A stretch of 64,000 bases of DNA from a bacterium (GTDB taxonomy: Bacteria; Bacillota_I; Bacilli_A; RF39; UBA660), in contig JAHZBE010000006.1 in assembly GCA_019423565.1 (NCBI GenBank), forward strand, positions 27,586 through 91,585, in the 5' to 3' direction. The notes beneath the pieces are model-generated. The model made no database searches and was not told the DNA's origin. It was given only the letters and a program-made list of their open reading frames with translations. The translations under genes were made by a program, and so were the position numbers. Below are positions 26,320-35,450 of this stretch, in pieces. Each line of letters opens with the position of its first letter. The stretch's first letter is position 1.

Positions 26320-27300
26320 ATGAATGAAATAAGAAAAAAACTTTTAGTATCTGTAATTTTAATAATTATATATGATTTAGTATGTTATTTCACTAATTCA
26401 ATAATAACAAAAAATGCTTTAGAAACATGGTTAAATATAATAACTATATCATTATCTTTTGTTGCATCTATTTATGAGTTGATACTTGTATTTAATACAA
26501 AAATTGACTTAAATAAACATAAAAAATTTATTTTAATTTCATCAATTATCTTTTTCTGTGACAATCTTATTTCTGGTATAATTGGTTTTACAATTAATGG
26601 TAAATTAGAAAATAAAGAAAAAAAAGAAGATAGAGAACTTCCTTTGATTGAATTAGAAGAGTATACAAATAAATATATATGTTTAATTGCTTTTATAATA
26701 TGTTTGAGTATTTTATTATTTGGTAATAGTTTTATAAAAGATGGAATAACACTTGTATTAGCTTATGTATTAATATTTTCATTAATGGTTGGTATTTTTT
26801 GGAAACAACTTGTACATGATTTTAAGATATTTAAAAAGTATTTTAGAGAATATAGTAAGTTAGTTTTTAAAACATGGGCAAAAGCATTATTATTTCTTGT
26901 AATTGCAAGTTTAATGATACAGATAATTACTGGAACAACACAAGCTAATAATCAAATAACTCTTCAGAATTCATTTAATTCAAAACCTGTATTTATTGCA
27001 ATTTTGGCAATGTTCTATGCACCAATTGCAGAAGAATTAATGTTTAGAGGTGTATTTAGAAAATTTATAAAAAATAAAAAATTATTTATAATTATAAGTG
27101 GAGTAGTATTTGGTCTTATGCATGTTATTGATGACTCTAAGACACTTTCTGAATTCTCATATGTATTTGTTTATTCAATACTTGGAATATATCTTGCAGG
27201 AATTTATGCTAAAACTAATAATTTATGCACTAATATTTTTATGCATTTCTTACAAAATACACTAAGTGTAATTGGAATGATTATGTTAATGTTTATTTAA
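26320..27300 (+). CDS. CPBP-family intramembrane glutamic protease
   Basis: A protein of about 326 residues with about eight hydrophobic segments. The CPBP (Abi/Rce1) motifs sit near the C terminus: EELMFRGVFRKF (EExxxR), FGLMHVI (FxxxH) and NIFMHFLQN (HxxxN/B-type). These residues form the intramembrane active site. Bacterial members are linked to prenyl-protein processing, bacteriocin self-immunity or unknown tasks; nothing here distinguishes between these. ATG 26320 is preferred since GAGGGTGAT directly precedes it. It ends at a bidirectional terminator. Confidence 0.88.
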   Translation: MNEIRKKLLVSVILIIIYDLVCYFTNSIITKNALETWLNIITISLSFVASIYELILVFNTKIDLNKHKKFILISSIIFFCDNLISGIIGFTINGKLENKEKKEDRELPLIELEEYTNKYICLIAFIICLSILLFGNSFIKDGITLVLAYVLIFSLMVGIFWKQLVHDFKIFKKYFREYSKLVFKTWAKALLFLVIASLMIQIITGTTQANNQITLQNSFNSKPVFIAILAMFYAPIAEELMFRGVFRKFIKNKKLFIIISGVVFGLMHVIDDSKTLSEFSYVFVYSILGIYLAGIYAKTNNLCTNIFMHFLQNTLSVIGMIMLMFI

Positions 27301-27327
27301 AAAAGAACTTCTCAGTTCTTTTTTTAG
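27299..27327. terminator. Bidirectional terminator between the CPBP protease and the lipoprotein gene
   Basis: A 9-bp stem AAAAAGAAC / GTTCTTTTT with loop TTCTCA, an A-tract on the left and a T-tract on the right. The minus-strand stop codon lies in its right end. Confidence 0.75.
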
Positions 27328-28184
27328 TATAATTCTTCTTTTAAATTGTCTATATTTTGATTCATAATTGTTATATAATTTTGATTATCATTTTTATTAT
27401 CTGCTGAAATATTATTTAATGTATCTATTTCTAAAGTTTTAACTTCATATTTTTTCTTTAATTCTTTTAGAATATTTGATTCATTTTCACCTTTTTTCGT
27501 AAATATATAAGTTACAGTTTTATTGTTTAGTAGTGCTTTAGCATCAGCTAAATCTTTATCAGTCATATTTGTTTCATCAATGCTAGTTATTTCAAGACCA
27601 TATTTTGATAATATCTTTAAATCGTTAGAAGCAACTATAATATTTTTATCTTTAGCATTTTCTACCATTGATTTTAATTCTGCATCTATTGTTGATAGAC
27701 TTAATTTCAATTTTTCATAATTGTCATCAATTTCATCTTCGATAATTGTACTATTAATATATTCTTTTAATCCGTTTCTAGTATTATTTGCAATTGTAAG
27801 CATTGTAGATGGATTTATCCAAAGTTCATCCATACTATTTTCATATTCAAGCTTTGCAGTAGCATCAATTATTTTCAATTTTTTATTTTTATTTATCATT
27901 TCAGCTATATAATTTTTTTCATCTCCAAGTCCATTATAAACAATTAAATCAGATGAACTATAATCCTTAATTTGTTTTGATGATAACTTGTATTCATATG
28001 GATTAACATCTCCTGGATAAAAACTTATAACATCAGCATGATCTTTATACAACTCTTCTGTTACAAATTCGATAGGGTACATACTAGTATAAATAGTAAT
28101 GTCTTCCATTGAGTCAGTTCCTTCGCATCCGCTTATAAAAACAAGTGCTAGTCCTAAACATAATAATTTAATAAATTTTTTCAT
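27324..28184 (-). CDS. Lipoprotein of the metal-binding (ZnuA/TroA) family lacking His ligands
   Basis: A protein of 286 residues. A signal peptide with lipobox (about ISGC, Cys20) predicts a lipid-anchored surface protein. The body follows the zinc/manganese ABC substrate-binding fold: YTSMYPIEFVTEELYKDHADV, then NPYEYKLSSKQIKDY, a central helix and a second lobe. The family motif DPHEYEPS is NPYEYKLS here, and the other usual His positions read DELWINPS and VASNDLKILS. The whole protein has a single His. It is followed by no permease or ATPase and overlaps yidD by 4 nt, an odd pairing. It may bind something other than Zn2+ or Mn2+, or act in another process. Confidence 0.75.
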   Translation of the reverse strand: MKKFIKLLCLGLALVFISGCEGTDSMEDITIYTSMYPIEFVTEELYKDHADVISFYPGDVNPYEYKLSSKQIKDYSSSDLIVYNGLGDEKNYIAEMINKNKKLKIIDATAKLEYENSMDELWINPSTMLTIANNTRNGLKEYINSTIIEDEIDDNYEKLKLSLSTIDAELKSMVENAKDKNIIVASNDLKILSKYGLEITSIDETNMTDKDLADAKALLNNKTVTYIFTKKGENESNILKELKKKYEVKTLEIDTLNNISADNKNDNQNYITIMNQNIDNLKEELY

Positions 28185-28414
28185 TTTTCCTTCTTCCTTT
28201 TCTTTTTTTCTGGTACTGGATCATATCCAAATTTTCCAAAAGGTCTACATCTAAATAATCTTCTAATAGTTAAATAACTTCCATAAAAAAAACCATATTT
28301 TATATAAGCTTCTTTTGCATAATTTGAACATGTTGGTGTAAATCTGCAAGCATTATGCATACTTAGTGGTAATTTTTGATAAATATTTATTAACATAATC
28401 ATTAGATGTTTCAC
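28181..28414 (-). CDS. yidD: Membrane protein insertion efficiency factor YidD
   Basis: A protein of 77 residues. The YidD hallmark is complete: LINIYQKLPLSMHNACRFTP and TCSNYAKEAYIKYG, with three conserved cysteines and RCRPFGKFGYDPVP. This small amphipathic protein helps insertion of inner-membrane proteins with YidC. It appears to start with GTG (28414) after a GGTGAGG ribosome site; the first ATG would lie 12 nt further in. Its last 4 nt overlap the start of the lipoprotein gene (ATGA). Confidence 0.92.
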   Translation of the reverse strand: MKHLMIMLINIYQKLPLSMHNACRFTPTCSNYAKEAYIKYGFFYGSYLTIRRLFRCRPFGKFGYDPVPEKKKRKKEK

Positions 28415-28513
28415 TTTTACCTCACCTAATATAATTTTAACATAAATTTTATTAATATAACAGAGTATATTTAAATTTAATTTAATTTATGGTAAAATGG
28501 TAATGGTGATTTT

Positions 28514-29191
28514 ATGAAAAGTATAGAAGAATATAACATAGACTTAAATAATGAGTTAATAAAAAGAGCATTTACTCATTCATCTTATGTTAATGAAACA
28601 AAAAAAGGTGAAGATTATGAAAGATTAGAATTCTTAGGAGATAAAGTATTAGACTTTTTAGTTAGTGAATATCTTTATGTCAATGAACATTTACATGAAG
28701 GTGAAATGACTAAACTTAGAGCAAATTATGTTTGTGAAAATGCCTTATATGAATATTCAAAAGAACTAGGACTTAATAATTATTTAAGACTTGGTAAAGG
28801 AGAAGAAGCATCGGGTGGAAGAGACAGAAAAGCAGTAGTTGCGGACATATTTGAAGCTTTTTTAGCAGCAACCTATCTAACATATGGTCTTGAAAAAGCA
28901 AAAGAAATTGTATATGATGTTGTTATTAAAGCAATAGAAAATAATGAAAATTATTTCTTACATGATTATAAGTCTGTTTTACAAGAAATGCTTCAAGCAG
29001 ATAAACAAGGTGCAGAATATGTGGTAGTAAATGAAGAAGGACCATCACATAATAAAACGTTTACAACAGTTGTAAAAATAGATGGAGTTATTCTTGGAGA
29101 AGGAACCGCAGGAAGTAAAAAAGAATCTGAACAAGAAGCTGCTAAAGATGCATTAAGCAAAATGGCAAAAGTAGATAAAAAAGAGGAGTGA
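28514..29191 (+). CDS. rnc: Ribonuclease III
   Basis: A protein of 225 residues. The nuclease domain carries the signature ERLEFLGDKVLDFLVSEYL (usual ..GDAVL.., here Lys) with the catalytic Glu/Asp, and KAVVADIFEAFLAATYL with the second acidic pair. A C-terminal dsRNA-binding domain follows (about 150-222: DYKSVLQEMLQ, GEGTAGSKKESEQEAAKDAL). It processes rRNA precursors and cuts double-stranded RNA. It is followed by cdsA with a 5-nt gap. Confidence 0.94.
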   Translation: MKSIEEYNIDLNNELIKRAFTHSSYVNETKKGEDYERLEFLGDKVLDFLVSEYLYVNEHLHEGEMTKLRANYVCENALYEYSKELGLNNYLRLGKGEEASGGRDRKAVVADIFEAFLAATYLTYGLEKAKEIVYDVVIKAIENNENYFLHDYKSVLQEMLQADKQGAEYVVVNEEGPSHNKTFTTVVKIDGVILGEGTAGSKKESEQEAAKDALSKMAKVDKKEE

Positions 29192-29196
29192 AAGTA

Positions 29197-29955
29197 ATGA
29201 AAAAAAGAGTAATAAGCGCAGTTGTCGCACTTGCTATTATAATTCCATTAATAGCGCTTGGGGGTATATATTTTAAGATAGGTATGGCAATTTTATCAAT
29301 ACTATCAATGTATGAAATATTAAAATTAAGAAAAGAATTACCAATATTTATAAAAGTAATATCATATGTATTAATTACACTTAGTGTGATATTTAGTGAT
29401 GTATCATTATTGCCAATAATACTAATTACAATGTCTGTTTTACTAGTATTCTTTGATAAAAGTGAATATAATGTTAATGATTTTACATTTGTAACAGCAT
29501 TCTTAGTATTATTAAGTACTGTATTTACATATTTTATATATATTAGAAATGAAGATGTTAATATATTAATTTATTTACTATTAATAACAATTTTAACAGA
29601 TACATTTGCACTTTTTGGAGGAAAATTATTTGGTAAACATAAATTAATTGAAAAAGTATCACCTAAAAAGACAATAGAAGGTTCTATAATAGGAAGTGCT
29701 TTTGGAACAATTATTCCAAGTATTTATTACATTTATATGGTAGATCCAGGTGCAAATATACTTACTGTAATATTTATGACACTTATTTTATCCATAATTG
29801 GACAACTTGGAGATCTTGTATTTAGTAGTATAAAAAGATATTTTAATATAAAAGATTTTTCAAATATTATGCCAGGTCATGGTGGAATATTAGATAGAAT
29901 TGATAGTATAACAATGGTTGTACTTGCTTATCAAATAATAATTAATATAATTTAA
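29197..29955 (+). CDS. cdsA: Phosphatidate cytidylyltransferase
   Basis: A protein of about 252 residues with seven or eight membrane segments. The family signature is complete near the C terminus: SSIKRYFNIKDFSNIMPGHGG followed by ILDRIDS, described here by its S-x-K-R, K-D, HGG and DR-x-D elements. It makes CDP-diacylglycerol from phosphatidate and CTP, the entry to phosphatidylglycerol and cardiolipin. ATG 29197 is used because GAGGAG precedes it; the in-frame GTG at 29188 overlaps rnc. It precedes rseP as in many Firmicutes. Confidence 0.93.
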   Translation: MKKRVISAVVALAIIIPLIALGGIYFKIGMAILSILSMYEILKLRKELPIFIKVISYVLITLSVIFSDVSLLPIILITMSVLLVFFDKSEYNVNDFTFVTAFLVLLSTVFTYFIYIRNEDVNILIYLLLITILTDTFALFGGKLFGKHKLIEKVSPKKTIEGSIIGSAFGTIIPSIYYIYMVDPGANILTVIFMTLILSIIGQLGDLVFSSIKRYFNIKDFSNIMPGHGGILDRIDSITMVVLAYQIIINII

Positions 29956-29968
29956 GGGAGAAAAAATA

Positions 29969-31003
29969 ATGACAATAATACTATTTATATTAATTCTTGG
30001 GATAATAGTTTTTATCCATGAATTAGGACATTTTATATTTGCTAAAAAAGCAGGGGTTTATGTATATGAATTTTCTTTAGGATTTGGTCCAAAATTATTT
30101 TCATTCAAAAGAAAAAATGATGAAACAGAATATATGGTAAGATTAATACCACTTGGTGGATATGTTTCAATGGCTGGTGAAGAAGATTTAGATGAAGATA
30201 ATAAAGTACCAGATGATCAAAGATTATGTAATAAATCTTGGACTAGACGATTACTTGTAATGGTTGCGGGAGTAATTAATAACTTTATATTAGGATTTGT
30301 TTTACTATTTATAATGGGATTAATATATGGTACAACTTCAACAACTAATACTCTTGATAGCATTCCTGAGTCAGGTGCACTTTATAAAGCAGGTGCAAGA
30401 AATGGTGATGTTGTAACAAAAATAAATGATAAAAAAGTAAAAAATTATGATGATATACAAACATATTTAGCGCTAGTTAAAGAAGGAGACGCTATCAATA
30501 TTAATATAAAAAATAAAGATGGAGTAGAAAATACATATAAAGTAAAACCAGAAAAGAATAGTGAAGATGGTAAATATTATTATGGTATATCAATAAAAGT
30601 AAAAACTGATAAAGGATTTTTACCAGCACTTAAATACGCTAAAGAGAAATTTGTTTCAATATATAAAATAATGATAATAACAATAAAAAGTTTATTTACT
30701 GGTGAACTTGGATTCGATAGTTTATCAGGTCCAGTTGGAATATATAACGTAGTAGATACAGTTAAAGGCTCACTTCAAATGATACTTTATTTAACTGCAT
30801 ATTTATCAATAAATATTGGATTTATGAACTTACTTCCATTCCCAGCATTTGATGGAGGAAGAGCATTCCTTCTTATAATAGAAAAAATAAAAGGATCTAA
30901 AGTAAATCCAAAGTTTGAAGCTACTATAAATAGTATAGGATTTGTATTATTAATGGCTTTAATGGTAATTATTACAATAAAAGATATAATTAAGTTATTT
31001 TAA
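29969..31003 (+). CDS. rseP: RIP metalloprotease RseP/RasP (site-2 protease)
   Basis: A protein of 344 residues. The zinc site HELGHF lies in the first membrane segment (about residues 17-22), and the second motif MNLLPFPAFDGGRA lies in the third. Between them is a PDZ domain (about 115-185, with AGARNGDVVTKINDKKVKNYDD). The family cleaves membrane-embedded anti-sigma factors and signal peptide remnants. It follows cdsA by 13 nt and precedes fmt by 9 nt. Confidence 0.93.
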   Translation: MTIILFILILGIIVFIHELGHFIFAKKAGVYVYEFSLGFGPKLFSFKRKNDETEYMVRLIPLGGYVSMAGEEDLDEDNKVPDDQRLCNKSWTRRLLVMVAGVINNFILGFVLLFIMGLIYGTTSTTNTLDSIPESGALYKAGARNGDVVTKINDKKVKNYDDIQTYLALVKEGDAININIKNKDGVENTYKVKPEKNSEDGKYYYGISIKVKTDKGFLPALKYAKEKFVSIYKIMIITIKSLFTGELGFDSLSGPVGIYNVVDTVKGSLQMILYLTAYLSINIGFMNLLPFPAFDGGRAFLLIIEKIKGSKVNPKFEATINSIGFVLLMALMVIITIKDIIKLF

Positions 31004-31012
31004 GGTGATATA

Positions 31013-31951
31013 ATGGAAAAATTAAATATAGTTTATATGGGGACACCAGATTTTAGTGTTGGCCCTTTAGAAAAATTAATAGAAAAATATAATGTAGTAA
31101 TGGTTGTAACTCAGCCTGATAAAGAAATAGGTAGAAAAAAAGAAATTAAATTTTCACCTGTAAAAGAATGTGCGATAAAAAATAATATCAAAGTATTTCA
31201 GCCAAGTAAAATTAGAGAAAACTATAAAGAAATATTAGATGAAAAGCCTGATATTATAATAACTTGTGCATATGGTCAAATAATTCCAAAAGAATTACTT
31301 GATTATCCAAAATATGGATGCATTAATATACATGCATCACTTTTACCTAAATTAAGAGGTGGCGCACCAATACATAAAGCAATCATAAATGGTTATGAAA
31401 AAACAGGTGTAACTATAATGTATATGGATGAAAAGATGGATTCAGGTGATATTATATATCAAGAAGAAATCAAAATAGAAGATGATGATAACGCTGGAAC
31501 ACTTTTTGATAAATTAAGCGTTTTAGGATCAGAAATGATAATAAAAGTATTACCAAGTATAATTGATGGTACAAATAAAAGAATAAAACAAAATGAAGAA
31601 GAAGTAACATATGCATATAACATTACAAGAGAAGAAGAAAAAGTTGATTTTAATTTAAGTACTAAGGATGTATATAATAAAATTAGAGGATTATATCCTT
31701 GGCCTATAGGATATACAAGTCTTGATGGTAAGAAAGTTAAATTACATTTATCAAGAGTAGGAACAAGTAAAAAAGAAGGATCAATAGGAGAAATTATTAA
31801 TATATATAATGATGCATTAGGCGTTAAAACCTTAGATGGTGAAATACTATTAACTATGATTCAATTTGAAGGAAAAAATAAAATACTAGTAAAAGACTAT
31901 TTAAATGGTGTTCATGATAAGGAAAGTCTTTTAGGCAAAAAATTTATATAA
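31013..31951 (+). CDS. fmt: Methionyl-tRNA formyltransferase
   Basis: A protein of 312 residues, the normal length. The N-terminal formyltransferase fold has VYMGTPDFSVGPLEKLIE, VVTQPDKEIGR and the catalytic segment GCINIHASLLPKLRGGAPIH (Asn, His) with MYMDEKMDSGDI (Asp). A C-terminal OB-like domain binds tRNA. It formylates initiator Met-tRNA with formyl-THF. It closes the rnc-cdsA-rseP-fmt operon. Its usual partner def is not in this window. Confidence 0.94.
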   Translation: MEKLNIVYMGTPDFSVGPLEKLIEKYNVVMVVTQPDKEIGRKKEIKFSPVKECAIKNNIKVFQPSKIRENYKEILDEKPDIIITCAYGQIIPKELLDYPKYGCINIHASLLPKLRGGAPIHKAIINGYEKTGVTIMYMDEKMDSGDIIYQEEIKIEDDDNAGTLFDKLSVLGSEMIIKVLPSIIDGTNKRIKQNEEEVTYAYNITREEEKVDFNLSTKDVYNKIRGLYPWPIGYTSLDGKKVKLHLSRVGTSKKEGSIGEIINIYNDALGVKTLDGEILLTMIQFEGKNKILVKDYLNGVHDKESLLGKKFI

Positions 31952-32012
31952 GAGATATAAAGCGACAATATTTATATATAACTTTTTTTATAATCATAAT
32001 GGTGATATAAAA

Positions 32013-32795
32013 ATGAAAGTTTATATAGATATTGTTTTTTTTACCAATTTTTTATTTGATTTTATACTCCTTTTATCAGTAAATATTATTCTTAAAAGAA
32101 ATATGAAAATATATAGAATAATACTTGGAGCGCTTACAGGGACCTTAACACTATTAATGTTATTTATAAGAATGAATTCACTAACGCTTTTTCTTTATAA
32201 ATTAGTTATAAGCATCATAATGGTTCTTATAACATTTAACTATAAAACAATTAAATACACATTTAAAAATTTATATTTTCTATATATAGTAAGTATTATA
32301 ATGGGAGGATTTTTATACTTTATAAATAATCAGATAAATGTAAAAAATGAAGGATTAATATTTATAACAAATAACTTTTCACTTAATTTAATTTTAGGAA
32401 TTATTCTTTCTAGTATTTTTATTTATTTTTATATAAAAGAAACGAAAGACTTAAAAGAAAATTATAATAAATATCACAAATTAACTTTATATATAAATGA
32501 TGTTACATTAAATGTTAATGCTTTTTTAGATACGGGAAATAAACTAAAAGATCCATATAAAGGTAGACCAATCGTACTCGTTAAAGAAGAATTAATAGAT
32601 TATAAAGATATTAAATATATTCTAGTGCCGTATAATACAGTTTCAGGAGGAGGATTACTAAAATGCATTAATATTTCTAAAATGGAAGTTGATGGAATAA
32701 AATGTAAAAAGAAGTTTTTAATTGGACTAGTACCAAGTATAAATATAGATGGTGTAGATTCAATAATAAATGAAAAGATAATGGAGGGATTATAA
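32013..32795 (+). CDS. spoIIGA: SpoIIGA-like sigma-E processing peptidase
   Basis: A protein of 260 residues. Five hydrophobic segments (about residues 1-145) are followed by a soluble aspartic-protease-like domain with AFLDTGNKLKDPYKGRPIVLV: DTGN holds the catalytic Asp of the U4 family, and VPYNTVSGGGLLKCINI follows. SpoIIGA dimerises in the mother-cell membrane and cleaves pro-sigma-E in response to SpoIIR. The next gene, overlapping by 1 nt, encodes sigma-E, exactly as in B. subtilis. Confidence 0.9.
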   Translation: MKVYIDIVFFTNFLFDFILLLSVNIILKRNMKIYRIILGALTGTLTLLMLFIRMNSLTLFLYKLVISIIMVLITFNYKTIKYTFKNLYFLYIVSIIMGGFLYFINNQINVKNEGLIFITNNFSLNLILGIILSSIFIYFYIKETKDLKENYNKYHKLTLYINDVTLNVNAFLDTGNKLKDPYKGRPIVLVKEELIDYKDIKYILVPYNTVSGGGLLKCINISKMEVDGIKCKKKFLIGLVPSINIDGVDSIINEKIMEGL

Positions 32796-33487
32796 TGATT
32801 AAATTATTAAAAATATTATTAGGCAGGTTATTTAAAAAATACAATGAGTTATTTTTTGTAGGAAGTACTGATATACTTCCAGAACCTTTGTCAAAAGAAG
32901 AAGAAGAAAAATATGTTGATATGTTTCAAAATGGAGATTTAAAGGCAAGAGATAAACTTATTGAACATAATCTTAGACTTGTTGTTTATTTATCAAAAAA
33001 GTATGAAAATACTAAAGTTGAATTAGAGGATTTAGTATCGATAGGTACAATAGGTTTAATTAAAGGAATTAATACATATAAAAATGATAAAAATATAAAA
33101 CTTGCGACATACGCATCTAGATGCATTGATAATGAAATACTTATGTATTTAAGAAAAAATAAAAAAAGAAAAGCAGATGTATCTTTAGATGAATCACTTT
33201 CATTTGATTCAGAAGGTAATGAACTACATTTAGAAGATATATTAGGTACTGAAAAGGATATTGTAACTAAAGATTTAGAAGAAAATGATATGAGAAAAAT
33301 AATGCTTAAAGAAATAGGTAAATTAAATGAAAGAGATAAACAAATAATGGTGTTAAGATATGGTCTTAATGATACAAAAGAATATACTCAAAAAGAAGTT
33401 GCAGAACTACTTGGTATATCACAAAGTTATATATCTAGAATAGAAAAGAAAGTAATAAGTAAAATTAGTTCAATGATAAAAATATAA
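32795..33487 (+). CDS. sigE: RNA polymerase sporulation sigma factor sigma-E
   Basis: A protein of 230 residues with a clear match to SigE. A basic amphipathic pro-sequence (about 1-27, ending NELFFVGS) precedes LPEPLSKEEE and region 2 (EHNLRLVVYLSKKYENT, VELEDLVSIGTIGLIKG, KLATYASRCIDNEILMYLR), then region 4 with NERDKQIMVLRYGL and the helix-turn-helix QKEVAELLGISQSYISRIEKK. It directs early mother-cell genes after cleavage by SpoIIGA. The stop/start overlap with spoIIGA (TAATG) couples them. sigG, the usual third gene, is absent here; an SGNH-like gene follows. Confidence 0.92.
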   Translation: MIKLLKILLGRLFKKYNELFFVGSTDILPEPLSKEEEEKYVDMFQNGDLKARDKLIEHNLRLVVYLSKKYENTKVELEDLVSIGTIGLIKGINTYKNDKNIKLATYASRCIDNEILMYLRKNKKRKADVSLDESLSFDSEGNELHLEDILGTEKDIVTKDLEENDMRKIMLKEIGKLNERDKQIMVLRYGLNDTKEYTQKEVAELLGISQSYISRIEKKVISKISSMIKI

Positions 33488-33558
33488 CTATATTATATAA
33501 TAGTAAAATTTTGAAAATACAAAAAAATATGTTAAAATAATATGTAAGAGGTTGCAAT

Positions 33559-34677
33559 ATGAAGTATGATAAGAATAAAGAAAAAGAAAAATTAGAACAA
33601 GTAAATGAAGAATTAATAAAGTTTATGAAGAATTATGAAAAAAATAAACTATCACTTACTGCAATAGGTAATTCGATAAGCGATGGATTTTCTATGTCAG
33701 AACCAGGTAAATTATTATTAGATAGAAATCTAGGATTGATAGATTATGGAAAAAATAAAGGATTAGGTGTTCAAACATATCAGTTATCAAGAAGTGAAAA
33801 TAATAATTCACTAGCAGTATATAATTGGATTATACAAAATTGTTGTGAAAGGGATTCTCATAACTGGAATAAAGTAGATTATAAACGCGCTATAGAAAAT
33901 GGGAACCCATTACTAACAGATGAAGAAATTAATGAGTTCTTTTCAGGTGGATCCGATAAAAAAATCCAAGATATTATATTTGATTCAAACAAAGATAATG
34001 CTAATATAATTATTCTAAATTTAGGAACGGGTTCATTTTTAGATGTTGTAACTAGACATGGTTCTTTGTCTATCCCAAATTTATTCGGTTCTGTTGATAG
34101 AGATATATATGGTATAAGTGCAATACTAGAATTAATTCAAAATAATAATAGGAGTAGTGGTTCTAATACACAAATATATTTATGTGGGGCGCCTAAAATA
34201 GTTAATACAGCTATAACTGATATATTTATGAATCCAAAAATTAAAAAGATTGGTTCAGTATTTGCTAACGTTACATATGTTCCTTCGTTTCCTAGACAAG
34301 CATTTTATAAAACACCAAGTGGAAGCATAGTTCCAGATGTTCATTATAATCAAGCAGAGTATTATCATTTTTTATCTGAAATAGAAAATAAAATAATTGA
34401 TAATTACTTTATTAGAGATTTAATGATTGATTTAGATAGAATATTATTTCAAATGAGTAATGATAATGACTTAAATGGTACAAATTATTCTAAAAATGAT
34501 GTAAAAGATATTATTGATGAAGTTGCTAAAAAGTATGAAAGTAAAACAGGTAATTACAATTATTTTATTGATTTTATTAAAACTTATATAAAAGCTAGAT
34601 ATCCATTCGATTTTTTTAGAACTTCACCGGATAACAATATTTCAGAAGATTTAAATTGTATGAAAAGACACAAATAA
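33559..34677 (+). CDS. SGNH/GDSL-hydrolase-like protein
   Basis: A protein of 372 residues. Three pieces resemble the SGNH esterase blocks: LTAIGNSISDGFS (block I, with Ser and Asp/Gly, about residues 33-45), IIILNLGTGSFLD (block III-like, Gly but no Asn-Asp) and a C-terminal IVPDVHYNQAEYYHF (block V, Asp-x-x-His-like). An N-terminal charged helix precedes them and a helical tail of about 90 residues follows. No signal peptide is seen, so it would be cytoplasmic or exported by another route. It comes directly after sigE but has its own AGAGG site and spacer. The substrate is unknown; esterase or acetyl-hydrolase activity is inferred. Confidence 0.6.
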   Translation: MKYDKNKEKEKLEQVNEELIKFMKNYEKNKLSLTAIGNSISDGFSMSEPGKLLLDRNLGLIDYGKNKGLGVQTYQLSRSENNNSLAVYNWIIQNCCERDSHNWNKVDYKRAIENGNPLLTDEEINEFFSGGSDKKIQDIIFDSNKDNANIIILNLGTGSFLDVVTRHGSLSIPNLFGSVDRDIYGISAILELIQNNNRSSGSNTQIYLCGAPKIVNTAITDIFMNPKIKKIGSVFANVTYVPSFPRQAFYKTPSGSIVPDVHYNQAEYYHFLSEIENKIIDNYFIRDLMIDLDRILFQMSNDNDLNGTNYSKNDVKDIIDEVAKKYESKTGNYNYFIDFIKTYIKARYPFDFFRTSPDNNISEDLNCMKRHK

Positions 34678-34798
34678 AAATTGTATAGAATTATACATAT
34701 TGTTATGAAAAATCATAGATTTGATACATTCAATGTACGTAAAATATTTTATTAAAATATAGTTATGATATGTTATAATGATTTCAAGGAGGTTTTTT

Positions 34799-35386
34799 AT
34801 GAAAGCAGAAAAAGTTGATGAGGTATATAGAAAATTAAGCCTTTTCGAAGAAAAACCAAAGGTTGGTGAATATTTTGGAGTTATTGAAGTAGTTAATTAC
34901 GTTGTCCCATATTATTCTGACAAAAAATCATACACTTATGGTATTGATTTCTTTAAAGAAAATCAAGAATACGACATATTACTATTTAAAAAAATTGGTG
35001 AAGAAACTATTATAGAAGTATCAACAGGTATTCCATTTTTACTTAATCCAGATTATCAGGAATATCCTTATATTGGTGCATTAGAACATAATAAATATTT
35101 TCAAGAAAAATTTTTAAAATATAAAAAAGTTGGATTATCTATAATTAGTGATGATTATTTAAAAGTTAATGATGAATTTAAACTATTTTATTCTAAAATG
35201 ATGAATCAAGAATTAAAAGACAAATTAAAAGGCTACGCCAAAATAGCACATGAACAATTTGACAACGCTTTCGTTGATGTTATAAATAAAACACATAATA
35301 TTGCTTCAGTAGATAATGCAATATATGATATGGAACAAAAGCGTAAAGTTAAAACATTAACAAAACCAAATGATGATCAAAAGTAA
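34799..35386 (+). CDS. Uncharacterised cytoplasmic protein (195 residues)
   Basis: The start at ATG 34799 follows an excellent AAGGAGG and a TATAAT about 22 nt upstream. The protein is charged and mixed alpha/beta, with an aromatic-rich patch (VVNYVVPYYSDKKSYTYGIDFF) early on, stated here as residues about 25-46, and a helical C terminus. I recognise no family. It stands alone between the SGNH-like gene and trmB and ends in a terminator. Confidence 0.7.
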   Translation: MKAEKVDEVYRKLSLFEEKPKVGEYFGVIEVVNYVVPYYSDKKSYTYGIDFFKENQEYDILLFKKIGEETIIEVSTGIPFLLNPDYQEYPYIGALEHNKYFQEKFLKYKKVGLSIISDDYLKVNDEFKLFYSKMMNQELKDKLKGYAKIAHEQFDNAFVDVINKTHNIASVDNAIYDMEQKRKVKTLTKPNDDQK

Positions 35387-35400
35387 TCATCATTTTTTTA
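35368..35400 (+). terminator. Terminator before trmB
   Basis: A 10-bp perfect stem AAATGATGAT / ATCATCATTT with an 8-nt loop and a T-run, overlapping the end of the 195-residue gene. Confidence 0.8.
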
Positions 35401-35450
35401 CTGGTTTTTTTAGTAAATTTATGGTAAAATCTTCTTTAGAGGTGAAGTTT

